Assembly: GCA_035445085.1 (NCBI GenBank)
Contig: DAOMQA010000011.1
Coordinates: 1-64,000, forward strand
Source of the DNA: JBDHXE01 sp035445085
GTDB lineage: Bacteria > Bacteroidota > Ignavibacteria > Kapaibacteriales > UBA2268
Direction of reading: 5' to 3'
Length of the DNA: 64,000 nt
Each line of letters starts with the position of its first letter. The stretch's first letter is position 1. This document shows, in pieces, positions 53,560-63,746 of this stretch. The translations under genes were made by a program, and so were the position numbers. Under the pieces are notes generated by a model. The model was not told where the DNA came from. It did no database searches and saw only the letters and a list, made by a program, of their open reading frames with translations.

Positions 53560-55608
53560 ATGAAAAAAGTAAATTTAATATTAAAATTGATATTTATAAT
53601 CTTATTTTTAAAAATAAGTATTATTTCGGCACAAACTACTGACTATTATAGGATATTTTTAAAAGATAAAGGACCACAAAAATTAGAGTTTGGCAATTCT
53701 TTATACGAAAAAACATTACAGACATTAAGCAAGAAATCTATTGATAGGAGGTCCAAGGGTACGCAAGATATTATTACTATTGAAGATGTTCCAATTTATG
53801 GTCCATATCTGGATAGTATACAAAAAATCAAAAATGTAGAAATAGTTCATCAGTTAAAATGGCTTAATTATTTACTTATTAAAACTGACTCACTTACAGC
53901 AAACTACATTGCTAATATTGCATTTGTAGCTAAAATTTATTCAACACACTCGAAGTTTGAGACAAATTCAATTAGTGATAGAGGATATAATATATTTGAT
54001 ACAAACAAAATGCAAAATAGTATGTTGGTGGGTGATTTATTAGCCGATTCATCATACTACGGAGGCTCGTTCCTTCAAATATCTTCATTAAATATTGATT
54101 TATTGCACAGATTGGGTATAATGGGGCAGAACATATTGTTAGGCTTATTAGATTCGGGATTTCGTTGGAAAAAGCATAAATCCTTAATAAATAGTAATGT
54201 CTTAGCGGAGTATGATTTTGTCAATAATGACAACAATACAGCTAATGATAGTTTAGACCAAGGTAATCAAGATAGTCATGGCACTGCGGTATTATCCTTG
54301 ATTAGTGGTTATGATAAAGGAAAATTAATAGGAACAGCACCTCAAATTAATTTAGTATTATCAAAAACTGAAGATATATCTAAAGAAATAGCCATAGAAG
54401 AAGATAATTATGCTGCTGCAATAGAGTGGATGGACTCGATTGGTGTAGATATAATGAGTGCTTCTTTAGGCTATAGGAAATTTGACTCTAGTTACTATTC
54501 TTATACTACTGAAGATTTAGATGGCAATTCTACTTTAGTAAGTAAGTATGTAAATATGGCTGTTAAGCGTGGTATTATTTTTTTTAATGCTGCAGGTAAT
54601 AACGGTATCGGCAATGGCACTTTAAATTCTCCTGCTGATGCTGATTTAGTGCTCGCTGTTGGCTCACTTGATAGTAATTTAATAAACGTATCTGGATTTA
54701 GTTCACGAGGACCCAATGCTAATGGTATAATAAAACCAGATTTTGTTGCTTTTGGAAATCGCCCCGTATGTGCGAATGCCAATGATTCTTTATCTTACAC
54801 TGTTTCGAGTGGCACTTCCTTATCTACCCCATTATTAGCTGGTGGAGCTGGATTAATTCTATCAACATTTCCTGAATTAACACCTGCAAAATTTAAGGAA
54901 GTATTAGTGAAGAGTTCCGACAACCAAAACTCTCCCAATAATGACAAAGGATACGGTATGCCTAATATTTACGAAGCTATGATTAATTATGATATAGTTA
55001 TTTCTCCAATTAATTATTTTCAATCACAAAATTTTGTAAGAGTTGTAGTATACTTAGCATACAAGTACGATATAAGCTTAGGTTCACTATTTATTAAGTT
55101 CGCTGGGGCAGCAAATTTCGAGCAATATATTTTACGAAAAGGTTTTGAAGATAATCAATATTTCTGCGATATTAGTATTGATAAATTTAAGAATGAAGTA
55201 GCTTCGGCAAATATTATTGCAAGCTCTGGCTTTAAAGTAAGAAGAATGCCTTATAATATAGATGATTATTTTCTCATTAACCCATTTGAAAATAAAATCA
55301 ATCCTGGTGTAAAGATAGAGAACTTACCTGAAGTATTTATAAAGAATAGTAACTCATTTGTGAACCCATCAATTTCACATATAAATTCTAATAATTTCAT
55401 TGAAGTTAATATATTTGGATTTTATAATGCGAGGTTATTACTCTTCGACTCTTTTGGCAATATAATTAGGGAAATGTATATAAATGAGCGTAATGAAAGC
55501 ATAAGTAAAATTAGAATTAATATACAAAATTTGGCTATAGGAGCCTACTTTATTGGTATCGTTTCTGATAAAAATAAAGAAATTTTAAAATTTTTAATAG
55601 TTGATTAA
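53560..55608 (+). CDS. Subtilisin-like (S8) serine protease with T9SS type A sorting domain
   Basis: A 682-residue secreted protease. A signal peptide and a propeptide-like region (about 25-130) precede the S8 domain, whose catalytic triad is Asp198 (LLDSGF), His240 (DSHGTA) and Ser420 (SGTSLSTP); the oxyanion Asn is 347 (AAGNNG). After a beta-sandwich region, a C-terminal sorting domain (LLLFDSFGNIIREM, LAIGAYFIGIV) should route it through the type IX system. It probably degrades proteins outside the cell. It is divergent from the SDR operon, with 42 bases between them. Confidence 0.93.
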   Translation: MKKVNLILKLIFIILFLKISIISAQTTDYYRIFLKDKGPQKLEFGNSLYEKTLQTLSKKSIDRRSKGTQDIITIEDVPIYGPYLDSIQKIKNVEIVHQLKWLNYLLIKTDSLTANYIANIAFVAKIYSTHSKFETNSISDRGYNIFDTNKMQNSMLVGDLLADSSYYGGSFLQISSLNIDLLHRLGIMGQNILLGLLDSGFRWKKHKSLINSNVLAEYDFVNNDNNTANDSLDQGNQDSHGTAVLSLISGYDKGKLIGTAPQINLVLSKTEDISKEIAIEEDNYAAAIEWMDSIGVDIMSASLGYRKFDSSYYSYTTEDLDGNSTLVSKYVNMAVKRGIIFFNAAGNNGIGNGTLNSPADADLVLAVGSLDSNLINVSGFSSRGPNANGIIKPDFVAFGNRPVCANANDSLSYTVSSGTSLSTPLLAGGAGLILSTFPELTPAKFKEVLVKSSDNQNSPNNDKGYGMPNIYEAMINYDIVISPINYFQSQNFVRVVVYLAYKYDISLGSLFIKFAGAANFEQYILRKGFEDNQYFCDISIDKFKNEVASANIIASSGFKVRRMPYNIDDYFLINPFENKINPGVKIENLPEVFIKNSNSFVNPSISHINSNNFIEVNIFGFYNARLLLFDSFGNIIREMYINERNESISKIRINIQNLAIGAYFIGIVSDKNKEILKFLIVD

Positions 55609-55615
55609 TTTTTTT

Positions 55616-55647
55616 CTTGCGTATATCAGAAAAAAACACTACTTTTG
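55616..55647 (+). promoter_or_regulatory. Bacteroidetes-type promoter of tRNA-Ala and tRNA-Asp
   Basis: CTTG (55616-55619), 20 bases, then TACTTTTG (55640-55647). The mature tRNA-Ala begins 38 bases later. Confidence 0.8.
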
Positions 55648-55685
55648 TATTCGATTCAAGGGCGGTAATACTTCTCTAAACAGAG

Positions 55686-55758
55686 GGGCCCATAGCTCAG
55701 CTGGGAGAGTGCATGAATGGCATTCATGAGGTCAGGAGTTCGATCCTCCTTGGGTCCA
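55686..55758 (+). tRNA. tRNA-Ala (anticodon GGC)
   Basis: Acceptor GGGCCCA pairs with TGGGTCC (one G-U), anticodon stem CATGA/TCATG has loop ATGGCAT, and T loop is TTCGATC. CCA is not encoded. It lies 15 bases before tRNA-Asp. Confidence 0.96.
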
Positions 55759-55773
55759 CAAAAACATAAATTA

Positions 55774-55847
55774 GGAGTCGTAGCTCAGTTGGTTAGAGCG
55801 CCTGCCTGTCACGCAGGAGGCCGCGAGTTCGAGTCTCGTCGATTCCG
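55774..55847 (+). tRNA. tRNA-Asp (anticodon GTC)
   Basis: Acceptor GGAGTCG pairs with CGATTCC, anticodon stem CCTGC/GCAGG has loop CTGTCAC, and T loop is TTCGAGT. The discriminator is G, as expected for tRNA-Asp. CCA is not encoded. Confidence 0.97.
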
Positions 55848-55850
55848 CAT

Positions 55851-55888
55851 AAAAAAAAGAACTTGTTTTAACAAGTTCTTTTTTTTAT
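55851..55888 (+). terminator. Terminator of the tRNA-Ala/Asp transcript
   Basis: An A-rich arm ending GAACTTGT (55859-55866) pairs with ACAAGTTC (55871-55878) and a long T run. Confidence 0.88.
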
Positions 55889-55997
55889 ATACTAAATTCT
55901 CAATCACTTTCAATTAAATTACACGACTAACAAACTAAACGACTCTTAGTAAAGTTTATACACGTGGCTTAGATACTTTTAAAACCTCTTGATGTTA

Positions 55998-58961
55998 CTA
56001 AATTATCGAATATCTTTCTAAAATAAGAGTTAACTGCTCTCTATTTATCGGTTTAATTAAATAATCCTCGCACCCTGCGTCAATAATTGACTTTCTTTCT
56101 TCATTAAAAGAATACGCAGTTTGTGCAATAATAGGGATATCTGGATTTATTTTTTTTATAGCCCTTGTAGACTCTAAACCACTAGTTTTGGGCATCCGAA
56201 TATCCATTAGTATCAAATCTATATCAGGATAATTTAAAACATTATATATAGCCTCTTCCCCATTTTCTGCATATATTATCTGTATATTATAAACTTTGAG
56301 CAACGCCTTTAAATATTTGTAACTAATTATATCGTCTTCCACAATCATAACGGTTTTTAATCGCGGTACAATATCATCATTATCATTGTTTGCTACTTGA
56401 GCCTCAATATTTTTATTTGGTAGATAAGGAATAGTAAAATAAAAATCTGTCCCTAAGCCGTAATTTGACTCTAACCATATTTTACCATTTAATAAACTTA
56501 CTAAACCTTTGCAAATAGCTAATCCTAAACCAATCCCCTCAAAGCTCCTCGAAATAGACGAATCTGATTGAGTAAATCTATCGAATATTAATTGCTTTGT
56601 TTCTGGGGTTATACCAATACCAGTATCTTTAACAAAAAATTCTATAAATTGACCTCTTATAGTATATCCAATTTGAATTTTACCAGATAAGGTGAATTTA
56701 AAGGCATTGTTAACTAAATTATTTAAAATTTGTGTTACTTTTGCTTGGTCGCACTTTATAATAGCATTTTCATCCGATAAACTCATAATTAATTTAAAGT
56801 CGATTTCTTTAGTTTTTGCTATTTTTATATAACTTTGATAAATATCATCTACTAAAGAATTTAAAGAAACAAGCTTTATTTCTTCGGTTAATTGTCCTGC
56901 TTGAATTTTAGAAATATCGATAATATTATTAATAGTTTCAATTAATCTATTGCTACTTATTTGCACCATTCTAATATATTCACCAATTTCGTCTTTAGAA
57001 ATATCGTCATATTGCAGTAAATTCGAAAAGCCAATAATGCCGTTTAAAGGTGTTCTTATTTCATGTGAAATATTCTGTAGAAATGCAGTTTTTAACCTAT
57101 CATTTTCCTCTGCCTTTTGCTTTTGTTTAATAAGTTCTGCTTCAAAATTCTTTCGTTCAGTTATATCTATATTAAACCCCACTATACCTTGTATTCTTTT
57201 AGCATCATCATATATAGGAGCTATAATATTTTGATAAAATCCATTTGAGTTATCTCTTTGATACTGTACTTCATCATTAACAATTTCACCATTCAAAGCT
57301 CGATTATTATTAGTTGTCCATAGTTGAAAATCACTTTCAGAAATTTCGTTATCTTGTGGTAATGTACCAATTATTGACCCCCAATGTTCTTTTAAGAGCT
57401 TATTTTCTAAGATGCAACGCATATCTTTGTCCCGAGCCCAGATTTCAAAAGGAGCGTTGTTGATAATAGTATAAAAGATATTTTTATTTTCACTAAGAGC
57501 TATTTCTGCCTCCACTTGCTCGCTAATATCTCTGATAATCGTAAGTACCTCATTTTCACCACTCCTGATATATCTTGCTTCGTAAAATCTTACTTTGTTT
57601 TGAATAGTTAATTGATAGGTTTCTACAGATATAGTATCTTCGTTCAACACTTTATCTATATTACGCATTGAAATCTCAACTAACTCTTGTGGTAAAACAT
57701 TTTTAATATTTTTCCCTAAGAACTCAATAGGAGTAATTAGTAGCATCTCAGGCGATTGGCAACTATAATCTATAATTTGATAATTTCTATTCATAATAAA
57801 AATTATATCAGGCAATGCATCTAAGATTGCATTATTTCTTGCTATTGTATCTTTTAATAACTTTTCTGAGGCTTTCCTATCACTAATATCACGAGCAACC
57901 GCTATTGCTGCCTTTTTACCAAAGTAAGTAATTGGATATATATATACTTCCTTCGGGAACACTTTACCTCTCTTAGTTTTAGCCCAAAACTCAAAGCTGG
58001 CAATTTGCCCATAAAAAACCTGATTTAATCTATCAGTAATATATTCTAAGTCATTTAAATTTTCTGCCGAAAGAAACGCTGGAGTCTTGCCAAGTATTTC
58101 GGATTTATCGTAACCATATAAATTCTCAACAGCTTTATTTACATCTATAAATGTACCAGTATCATCCAAAATGTATACTAATTCAGAAATTTCATTTATA
58201 ATCCCTCTGTATGTGGTTTCAGATTGTTCCATTTTATTTTGTATTTCTTTTCGCTCAGTAATATCTTTTGCAATACCTACAGCAATGTTTCCCCCCATAG
58301 GAATCACAGATAATAAAGCAGTCCTAATACTACCATCAGCCCTGATATATTCAACCTCACCTAAATCCGCTGTACCTAATGATTCTTTAACAGTTAGAAC
58401 GATATTCATCCCTTGTACTGATACATCATAAGTGTGCTTCTGTTTTAATTCATCTAAAGTTAGCCCTGTTAATTCAAGAGCTGCTTGATTAGCATCTATA
58501 TGCATATGCGTTGAAGCATCTACAATAAATATTGCATCCATTGAATATTGAAATATTGCTTTATAAATTGAGTGATAGTCTATATTAGTTAATTTTGAAG
58601 TTCCTTGCCCTTCTTCTATAATTTTTATAAATTCTAACAATCTATTGTTAGCTTTTTCATCTTTTACTATTGCAGACACTTCCTCTAAACTGTATTGAAT
58701 ATAATTATCATAATCATATTTCTCAACAAGTAATATTAGTTTTTGCTTATGCTTCGATAACTTAGCGCTATCGATAAACTTAAGAAAGTTATCAGCATTT
58801 ATATTATAATCTGACACAATAATATCATATTTGCCTTCCAATATTTCACTTTCGGCATCAATGAAATCGGATGTAGAAATTACATCATAACCACTGTTTA
58901 TTAAATGGTTCGTGTAACTTTCATTTTGTAATTTATCTGTGATAACAATTAAAATTTTCAT
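55998..58961 (-). CDS. Hybrid sensor histidine kinase: degenerate receiver, multiple PAS, HisKA, HATPase, receiver
   Basis: A 987-residue soluble kinase without signal peptide or membrane helices. An N-terminal receiver-like domain (1-115) keeps VSDYN but has only one acidic residue at the start (IVITDK). About four PAS domains (about 125-620) follow, three with PAC-type ends (DITERK, DISDRK). The HisKA domain has NISHEIRTPLNG (His near 632). The ATPase domain has the N box LVNNAFKF, DTGIGI and GIGLGLAI. A complete C-terminal receiver has VEDD near 872, phosphoacceptor in LMDIRMP (about 918) and the conserved Lys in LIKP. It probably senses cytoplasmic redox or small-ligand cues; the output partner is unknown. 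No response-regulator gene is adjacent. Confidence 0.93.
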   Translation of the reverse strand: MKILIVITDKLQNESYTNHLINSGYDVISTSDFIDAESEILEGKYDIIVSDYNINADNFLKFIDSAKLSKHKQKLILLVEKYDYDNYIQYSLEEVSAIVKDEKANNRLLEFIKIIEEGQGTSKLTNIDYHSIYKAIFQYSMDAIFIVDASTHMHIDANQAALELTGLTLDELKQKHTYDVSVQGMNIVLTVKESLGTADLGEVEYIRADGSIRTALLSVIPMGGNIAVGIAKDITERKEIQNKMEQSETTYRGIINEISELVYILDDTGTFIDVNKAVENLYGYDKSEILGKTPAFLSAENLNDLEYITDRLNQVFYGQIASFEFWAKTKRGKVFPKEVYIYPITYFGKKAAIAVARDISDRKASEKLLKDTIARNNAILDALPDIIFIMNRNYQIIDYSCQSPEMLLITPIEFLGKNIKNVLPQELVEISMRNIDKVLNEDTISVETYQLTIQNKVRFYEARYIRSGENEVLTIIRDISEQVEAEIALSENKNIFYTIINNAPFEIWARDKDMRCILENKLLKEHWGSIIGTLPQDNEISESDFQLWTTNNNRALNGEIVNDEVQYQRDNSNGFYQNIIAPIYDDAKRIQGIVGFNIDITERKNFEAELIKQKQKAEENDRLKTAFLQNISHEIRTPLNGIIGFSNLLQYDDISKDEIGEYIRMVQISSNRLIETINNIIDISKIQAGQLTEEIKLVSLNSLVDDIYQSYIKIAKTKEIDFKLIMSLSDENAIIKCDQAKVTQILNNLVNNAFKFTLSGKIQIGYTIRGQFIEFFVKDTGIGITPETKQLIFDRFTQSDSSISRSFEGIGLGLAICKGLVSLLNGKIWLESNYGLGTDFYFTIPYLPNKNIEAQVANNDNDDIVPRLKTVMIVEDDIISYKYLKALLKVYNIQIIYAENGEEAIYNVLNYPDIDLILMDIRMPKTSGLESTRAIKKINPDIPIIAQTAYSFNEERKSIIDAGCEDYLIKPINREQLTLILERYSII

Positions 58962-59138
58962 ATTTTTTACTTCAGCAATCAGTTAAAAGCAAATATAGTA
59001 CAATCATATACTAAATGGCAACTTAAAATAATACATTTTTAGCAGACTGCAAAAAAATACTTTTATAATACTAAAATAAAATATATTATTAGTTATAATT
59101 AATCGTCAAACAAGGGGTTAATTATAGACGAGTTGGGA

Positions 59139-62100
59139 ATGAGCACAAAAATTTTACTACTTTATTTAATTGCTTGTATTATTATCACTTACAAGTCTTT
59201 TGCTAATTGGGAAAGAATTGTAAGCCCAAGTGGTGGTACTATAACTCAAATCACATACACAAATGCTCAGTTATATGCTTTAGCACTAAATTCTGGTATT
59301 TTTCAAATTGATTATTTACAAGGCAAGTGGGAGAAAGTAAATAAAACTAATGATTTACTTAGAACTTCACTGAACTTTGAAGTAGATACTTCTAACAGCT
59401 TTTTTTATACATATATCAACAAAAAAGGTATTTATCGTTCATCTGACAAAGTACAATGGGAAAAGATACATTCAGGTTTAAATGCCGAAAATAAAGAGTT
59501 AAATATCAACAAAATTAAAGCATATGACAAGATATTAGCTTTCACTAGTGATTCGGCAGCTTACCTTTCTCGCGATTATGGAAATACTTGGACTAATATA
59601 TCCAAAGATTTAGGTAAGTTCAGAATTTATGATATTTTATACTATAAATCTAAAGTTTACTTAGCAAGTGAAAAAGGATTATTTATTTCAGATAATTTGG
59701 GCAATGAATGGCAAAAAGTCGCATTTGCGGATATCCCTGTTTATGGAATATATAATTTATATGATAAAATTACCGCTTGTGTGTTAGTACCTAATAGCCC
59801 CAATTCTACTTTTATGATGTATGAAAAGGAAGATGTTTCTGATACATTTCAAGTATATTCAGGAAGCACTTTTAAAGATTTACAAATACTTAATATTGCA
59901 ACATTTAATACTAATATAGCTGTTTTTACATTAAATATAACAGACAATAAATATAATTACAATGTATTTCTTTCGAGCAATAGCGGTGGTAATTGGGAGA
60001 AAATAAAGTCTTATCCTGATAATATAAGCGAACGTTTTACAAGTGCTTTTACTATGGATTTGAACAAAATTTATATCGGCACAATATACGATGGAATATT
60101 TACTATAGAATATAGTAATGGTAGTGAGCACTACTCCAATATTGGCTTAGATGGTATAACGATAAGTTCGTTTATTGAAGATAAAGATATTGATATTGCT
60201 GCTTCATATTTAAATGGAATATATTATAAAGCAAAAAAGTCAAACGAGTGGCTAAGGTCGGAAAGTTCACCTAATATTAGTACACAAAGTGGCATAAGCT
60301 TCAAGAACATAAACAAAGTAATTAGGAGAAATGGTAAATACTACGCTGCTACAAATTTGGGTATTTATCAGTCAGTCGATGGCAAAACTTGGAATGAATA
60401 TGCCCTCTTAGAATATATGATATTAGATATTACCTTAGTAAACAATACCATGTATGCCTTAGGTAATTTTAATAGCGGCTACTTATTTACCTCTACAGAC
60501 GATGGCGTTAATTGGTCGTCAAAAAAATTGCCCAACGATGCTATTGCTTTATCATATTTAGCTGATAAAAATAGTATCTTCGTTGGCACTACATTAGGTC
60601 TTATGCAATCCAATGATGGTGGAAATAGCTGGAATATCATTAATTCTGAGTTTATTGGGGAAAATATTATAAAATCTATCACTAAACAGAAAAATAATAC
60701 TTTACTACTATGCACTAATAAGAATGTTTATTTCTCTATTGATGGTGGAGTAAAGTGGGTAAAGTCATCAGAAGGCTTGGCAAATGCTGCCATTAATAAT
60801 TTAATAAGTTCTGATAATATTGCTATTACAGCTACAAATGCAGGTACTGCCATTTCTTACGACTACGGCGTTAATTGGACTTATATGAATGACGGTTTGG
60901 AGGAGCCTAATGTATGGAAAGTAAGTACAAATGATTCGATTGTTTATGCTTTTCAGTTTGGCGGTGGAATATATAAAAATAATATTATTTTATTAAGCCC
61001 TATTAAAATAGTAAACAAAATTAATAAAATAATATGTAAGGAATCTGAATTTAGCATTGAATATCAAGTAAGAGCGGGTTTAAAATTAAATCCAGACAAT
61101 AAGTTTTATGTTCAATTATCAAATAAAGATGGTTTCTTTGATGAGTCAAGCATCATAATAGGAGAGGTTGCTGCTGTTACTGATGGCACAATAAATGTAA
61201 CAATACCTAAGGATATTGAATCGGGTAATTCTTATAGATTTAGAGTAATTTCTACGTCCCCTAAGATGATAGGCTTAGATAATTTAGCCGATATTGCTAT
61301 TATAGACAAACCTAGCCCTAAGATTAGTGGTGATATAGAGGTATGCGAGCATAGTGAACATATATATAATATTGAAAATATCGATGGATTAGCCACAAAA
61401 TGGTCAGTTGATGGAGGCGAAATATTAGGCAATGATAATGAATCAAGTGTAAAAATTAAATGGACTACTACTGGGTCAAGGACTTTATATGTAACTCAAA
61501 GTAGTATTGCCAACTGCGACGGACAAGATTCATTTAAAATCAAGATATACCCAGTTCCAGATAAGCCCGCTATAAGTTTTATTAATGATACTTTAATCTC
61601 AAGCTCTGATAATAATAACCAATGGTATTACGAGGGTAATAAGATTGAAAATGCCAATGGAAAATTTTATATTCCCAAACAAGATGGCAACTATTCTGTT
61701 CAAGTCATAGGTGAATTTGATTGTAATTCAGAAATATCAGATAATTTTAATTTTGTAGACCAATCGGGAAAGTTAGTATTTATGATTGACTCTACACAAG
61801 GCTATTCAGGTGATTTTATTACTTTAAAAATTAGACTCCTTAAAAACAAGAAATATTATCAATCAAATATAAAGTCAATAAAAGCAGATTTGGAGTTTAA
61901 TGCTTCTTTATTATATCCTAATGATGTAGACAAAGGTGTTGTTATAGCTGGCAAAAGATATTTAAGCATTAATATTGATACTAATTATATTACTGATAAT
62001 ATAGTTTGGGCTCAAGAAATGACCGCTATGTTAGGTAATTCAGATAATACAAATATCAATTTAACTAATTTGAAAATCAATGATGTACCTTATAGTGACG

Positions 62101-62438
62101 TTATTATACAGAATGGCAACTTTTTTATGCAAGGCATATGTTACGAAGGTGGTGCTAGATTAGTTACAACAGTACCCAAAGCTACCATTATTAATGTAAG
62201 CCCTAACCCAAGCGGTAATATTGCAAAGATTACCGTACAATCAGATAATGAACAAGAAGTTAAATTATATTTGACTGATATATTAGGTAATGTGTTAGAG
62301 AATATTTATATAGGGAATTTAGGCAAAGGTGAAAAGAGTTTTAATTTAAATACAGTTAATTACCCTCCCGGTAATTATTATATTAATGCTAAAACTCAAT
62401 ATAATGTTTCTTCATATCAATTAGTGATAGCGAGATAA
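59139..62438 (+). CDS. Large secreted protein: BNR/Ycf48-like propellers, Ig-like and cohesin-like domains, T9SS type A sorting domain
   Basis: About 1099 residues from the ATG at 59139, preferred over a TTG two codons upstream. A signal peptide (LLLYLIACIIITYKSFA) is followed by many BNR-type blades (SRDYGNTWTNIS, SSNSGGNWEKI, STDDGVNWSSKK, SNDGGNSWNII, SYDYGVNWTYM) that probably form two propellers (about 25-630). Ig/PKD-like segments (about 730-870), a cohesin-like domain (about 880-1000) with the EGGARLV motif, and a sorting domain (VSPNPSGN, LGNVLENIYIG, YPPGNYYIN) complete the chain. It lies 5 bases before the NCCP-barrel gene, with which it forms an operon. The ligand is unknown. Confidence 0.88.
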   Translation: MSTKILLLYLIACIIITYKSFANWERIVSPSGGTITQITYTNAQLYALALNSGIFQIDYLQGKWEKVNKTNDLLRTSLNFEVDTSNSFFYTYINKKGIYRSSDKVQWEKIHSGLNAENKELNINKIKAYDKILAFTSDSAAYLSRDYGNTWTNISKDLGKFRIYDILYYKSKVYLASEKGLFISDNLGNEWQKVAFADIPVYGIYNLYDKITACVLVPNSPNSTFMMYEKEDVSDTFQVYSGSTFKDLQILNIATFNTNIAVFTLNITDNKYNYNVFLSSNSGGNWEKIKSYPDNISERFTSAFTMDLNKIYIGTIYDGIFTIEYSNGSEHYSNIGLDGITISSFIEDKDIDIAASYLNGIYYKAKKSNEWLRSESSPNISTQSGISFKNINKVIRRNGKYYAATNLGIYQSVDGKTWNEYALLEYMILDITLVNNTMYALGNFNSGYLFTSTDDGVNWSSKKLPNDAIALSYLADKNSIFVGTTLGLMQSNDGGNSWNIINSEFIGENIIKSITKQKNNTLLLCTNKNVYFSIDGGVKWVKSSEGLANAAINNLISSDNIAITATNAGTAISYDYGVNWTYMNDGLEEPNVWKVSTNDSIVYAFQFGGGIYKNNIILLSPIKIVNKINKIICKESEFSIEYQVRAGLKLNPDNKFYVQLSNKDGFFDESSIIIGEVAAVTDGTINVTIPKDIESGNSYRFRVISTSPKMIGLDNLADIAIIDKPSPKISGDIEVCEHSEHIYNIENIDGLATKWSVDGGEILGNDNESSVKIKWTTTGSRTLYVTQSSIANCDGQDSFKIKIYPVPDKPAISFINDTLISSSDNNNQWYYEGNKIENANGKFYIPKQDGNYSVQVIGEFDCNSEISDNFNFVDQSGKLVFMIDSTQGYSGDFITLKIRLLKNKKYYQSNIKSIKADLEFNASLLYPNDVDKGVVIAGKRYLSINIDTNYITDNIVWAQEMTAMLGNSDNTNINLTNLKINDVPYSDVIIQNGNFFMQGICYEGGARLVTTVPKATIINVSPNPSGNIAKITVQSDNEQEVKLYLTDILGNVLENIYIGNLGKGEKSFNLNTVNYPPGNYYINAKTQYNVSSYQLVIAR

Positions 62439-62443
62439 TCATT

Positions 62444-63742
62444 ATGAAAAAAATTATATTCTTATTTCTTATATTAACATCATCTATTTTTTCGCAAGAG
62501 AATGCCAATATATTCCAATATGGAATTGGGGCAAATGTAGGTTATAATCAATATCCAGCGTCATTTAGTAAATTTACTGGTGTAGCTAATTGCTGTCCTT
62601 CATTTACTGACACTTATGGTCAATCCTATGGGTTTGCAGGTATTTTAGAGTACTATTTTGGCAACTTTGGCATTAGTAGTCAATTATCATACAATCAATT
62701 AAGCGGCAAGTTTGAGCAAAGTGAGACACAAGTATTCTCGATTAATTACGAACCAGTCAAGGGCAACTTTTTACATCACTTAAATTTTAATATAACGAAT
62801 TTAAATTTGAACTTAGGATTTAAGTTTAATATATCTGGCTTAATATTCGGGCTTGGAATGAATGTGGCAACTCCAATAAAAAGTAATTTTGACCAGTATG
62901 AAAGTATTAATATTCCTAACAAAGATGTATTTTTTGTAGATTCTCTTGGGCAAAGTACAGGAAGTTCAATCAGGAATAAAATTAGTGATGAAATCCCAGA
63001 AATAGCTTCATTAGTCTTATTGCCAAATTTCAATTTGTCTTATGATATTCCGCTTAATTCCAGTTCTAATATAATCTTACAGCCACAAGTATCAGCAAGC
63101 TATCAATTGAATAATATGGTTAAAAATTTATCTTGGAAAAGATACGAACTTAACTTTGCAGTTAATATACTTTTTAATAGTAATCCTACTATTAAAAAAA
63201 TAATTGATAGAGATAGTGAAATAGAACAAACAAACACAAAGTTAGTAAACGATAGTATAAATTTAGAGCAAGAAAGGTTAAGAAAATTAGAACAAGAAAG
63301 GTTATTGGAGCAGGCACGTATAGACAGCATTAATAAAGCAGAAGAAATTCAGATGCAAGTAAGGCGGATGGAATTAGCAAGGTTAGACAGTATAGATACA
63401 GTTCAAAAAATGCAAGCAAAAAAACTTGCCGACGAACGGGATGCTTTTGATAAGATGATTGAAGAACAAAATAGAGTTACTGGCAAAAAATGTAAGTGCT
63501 TTACGATTGAGTTCGCCTCTACTACTGATAAGAATGAGTATGAAAAAATCAAGAAGTTGATAAAAAAAATATATAAAGGGCAGTTATCTGAAAGTAGTTT
63601 TGTAGAGCCTTATCGAAGAATTAAGTATTATAAATTAGAATCTAAATGTTTCACCAATCATTTAGACGCCTACGATACTAAAGTAAGTTTGACCTCCCAG
63701 ATTGATTATATTAACTTTTCACCTCAAATTTTATGTCAATAG
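62444..63742 (+). CDS. NCCP-type beta-barrel outer-membrane protein with coiled coil and C-terminal globular domain
   Basis: A 432-residue protein with a signal peptide (KKIIFLFLILTSSIFSQ) and a beta-barrel-like region (about 20-250) carrying NCCPSF near residue 49. It is clearly homologous to the N-terminus of the porin at 4702-6900 (both also have RNK..(D/E)IP). Instead of OmpA domains it continues with a charged coiled coil (about 262-345, EQERLRKLEQERLLEQ) and a small C-terminal domain (about 350-432) with paired cysteines (KCKC, SKC). That last domain may be SPOR-like in shape, a weak guess. It starts 5 bases after the surface-protein gene. Confidence 0.8.
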   Translation: MKKIIFLFLILTSSIFSQENANIFQYGIGANVGYNQYPASFSKFTGVANCCPSFTDTYGQSYGFAGILEYYFGNFGISSQLSYNQLSGKFEQSETQVFSINYEPVKGNFLHHLNFNITNLNLNLGFKFNISGLIFGLGMNVATPIKSNFDQYESINIPNKDVFFVDSLGQSTGSSIRNKISDEIPEIASLVLLPNFNLSYDIPLNSSSNIILQPQVSASYQLNNMVKNLSWKRYELNFAVNILFNSNPTIKKIIDRDSEIEQTNTKLVNDSINLEQERLRKLEQERLLEQARIDSINKAEEIQMQVRRMELARLDSIDTVQKMQAKKLADERDAFDKMIEEQNRVTGKKCKCFTIEFASTTDKNEYEKIKKLIKKIYKGQLSESSFVEPYRRIKYYKLESKCFTNHLDAYDTKVSLTSQIDYINFSPQILCQ

Positions 63743-63746
63743 TAAT

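Noticed and set aside
55717..55917. A plus-strand frame across tRNA-Ala and tRNA-Asp
   Set aside because: It is read through two structural RNA genes and their terminator.
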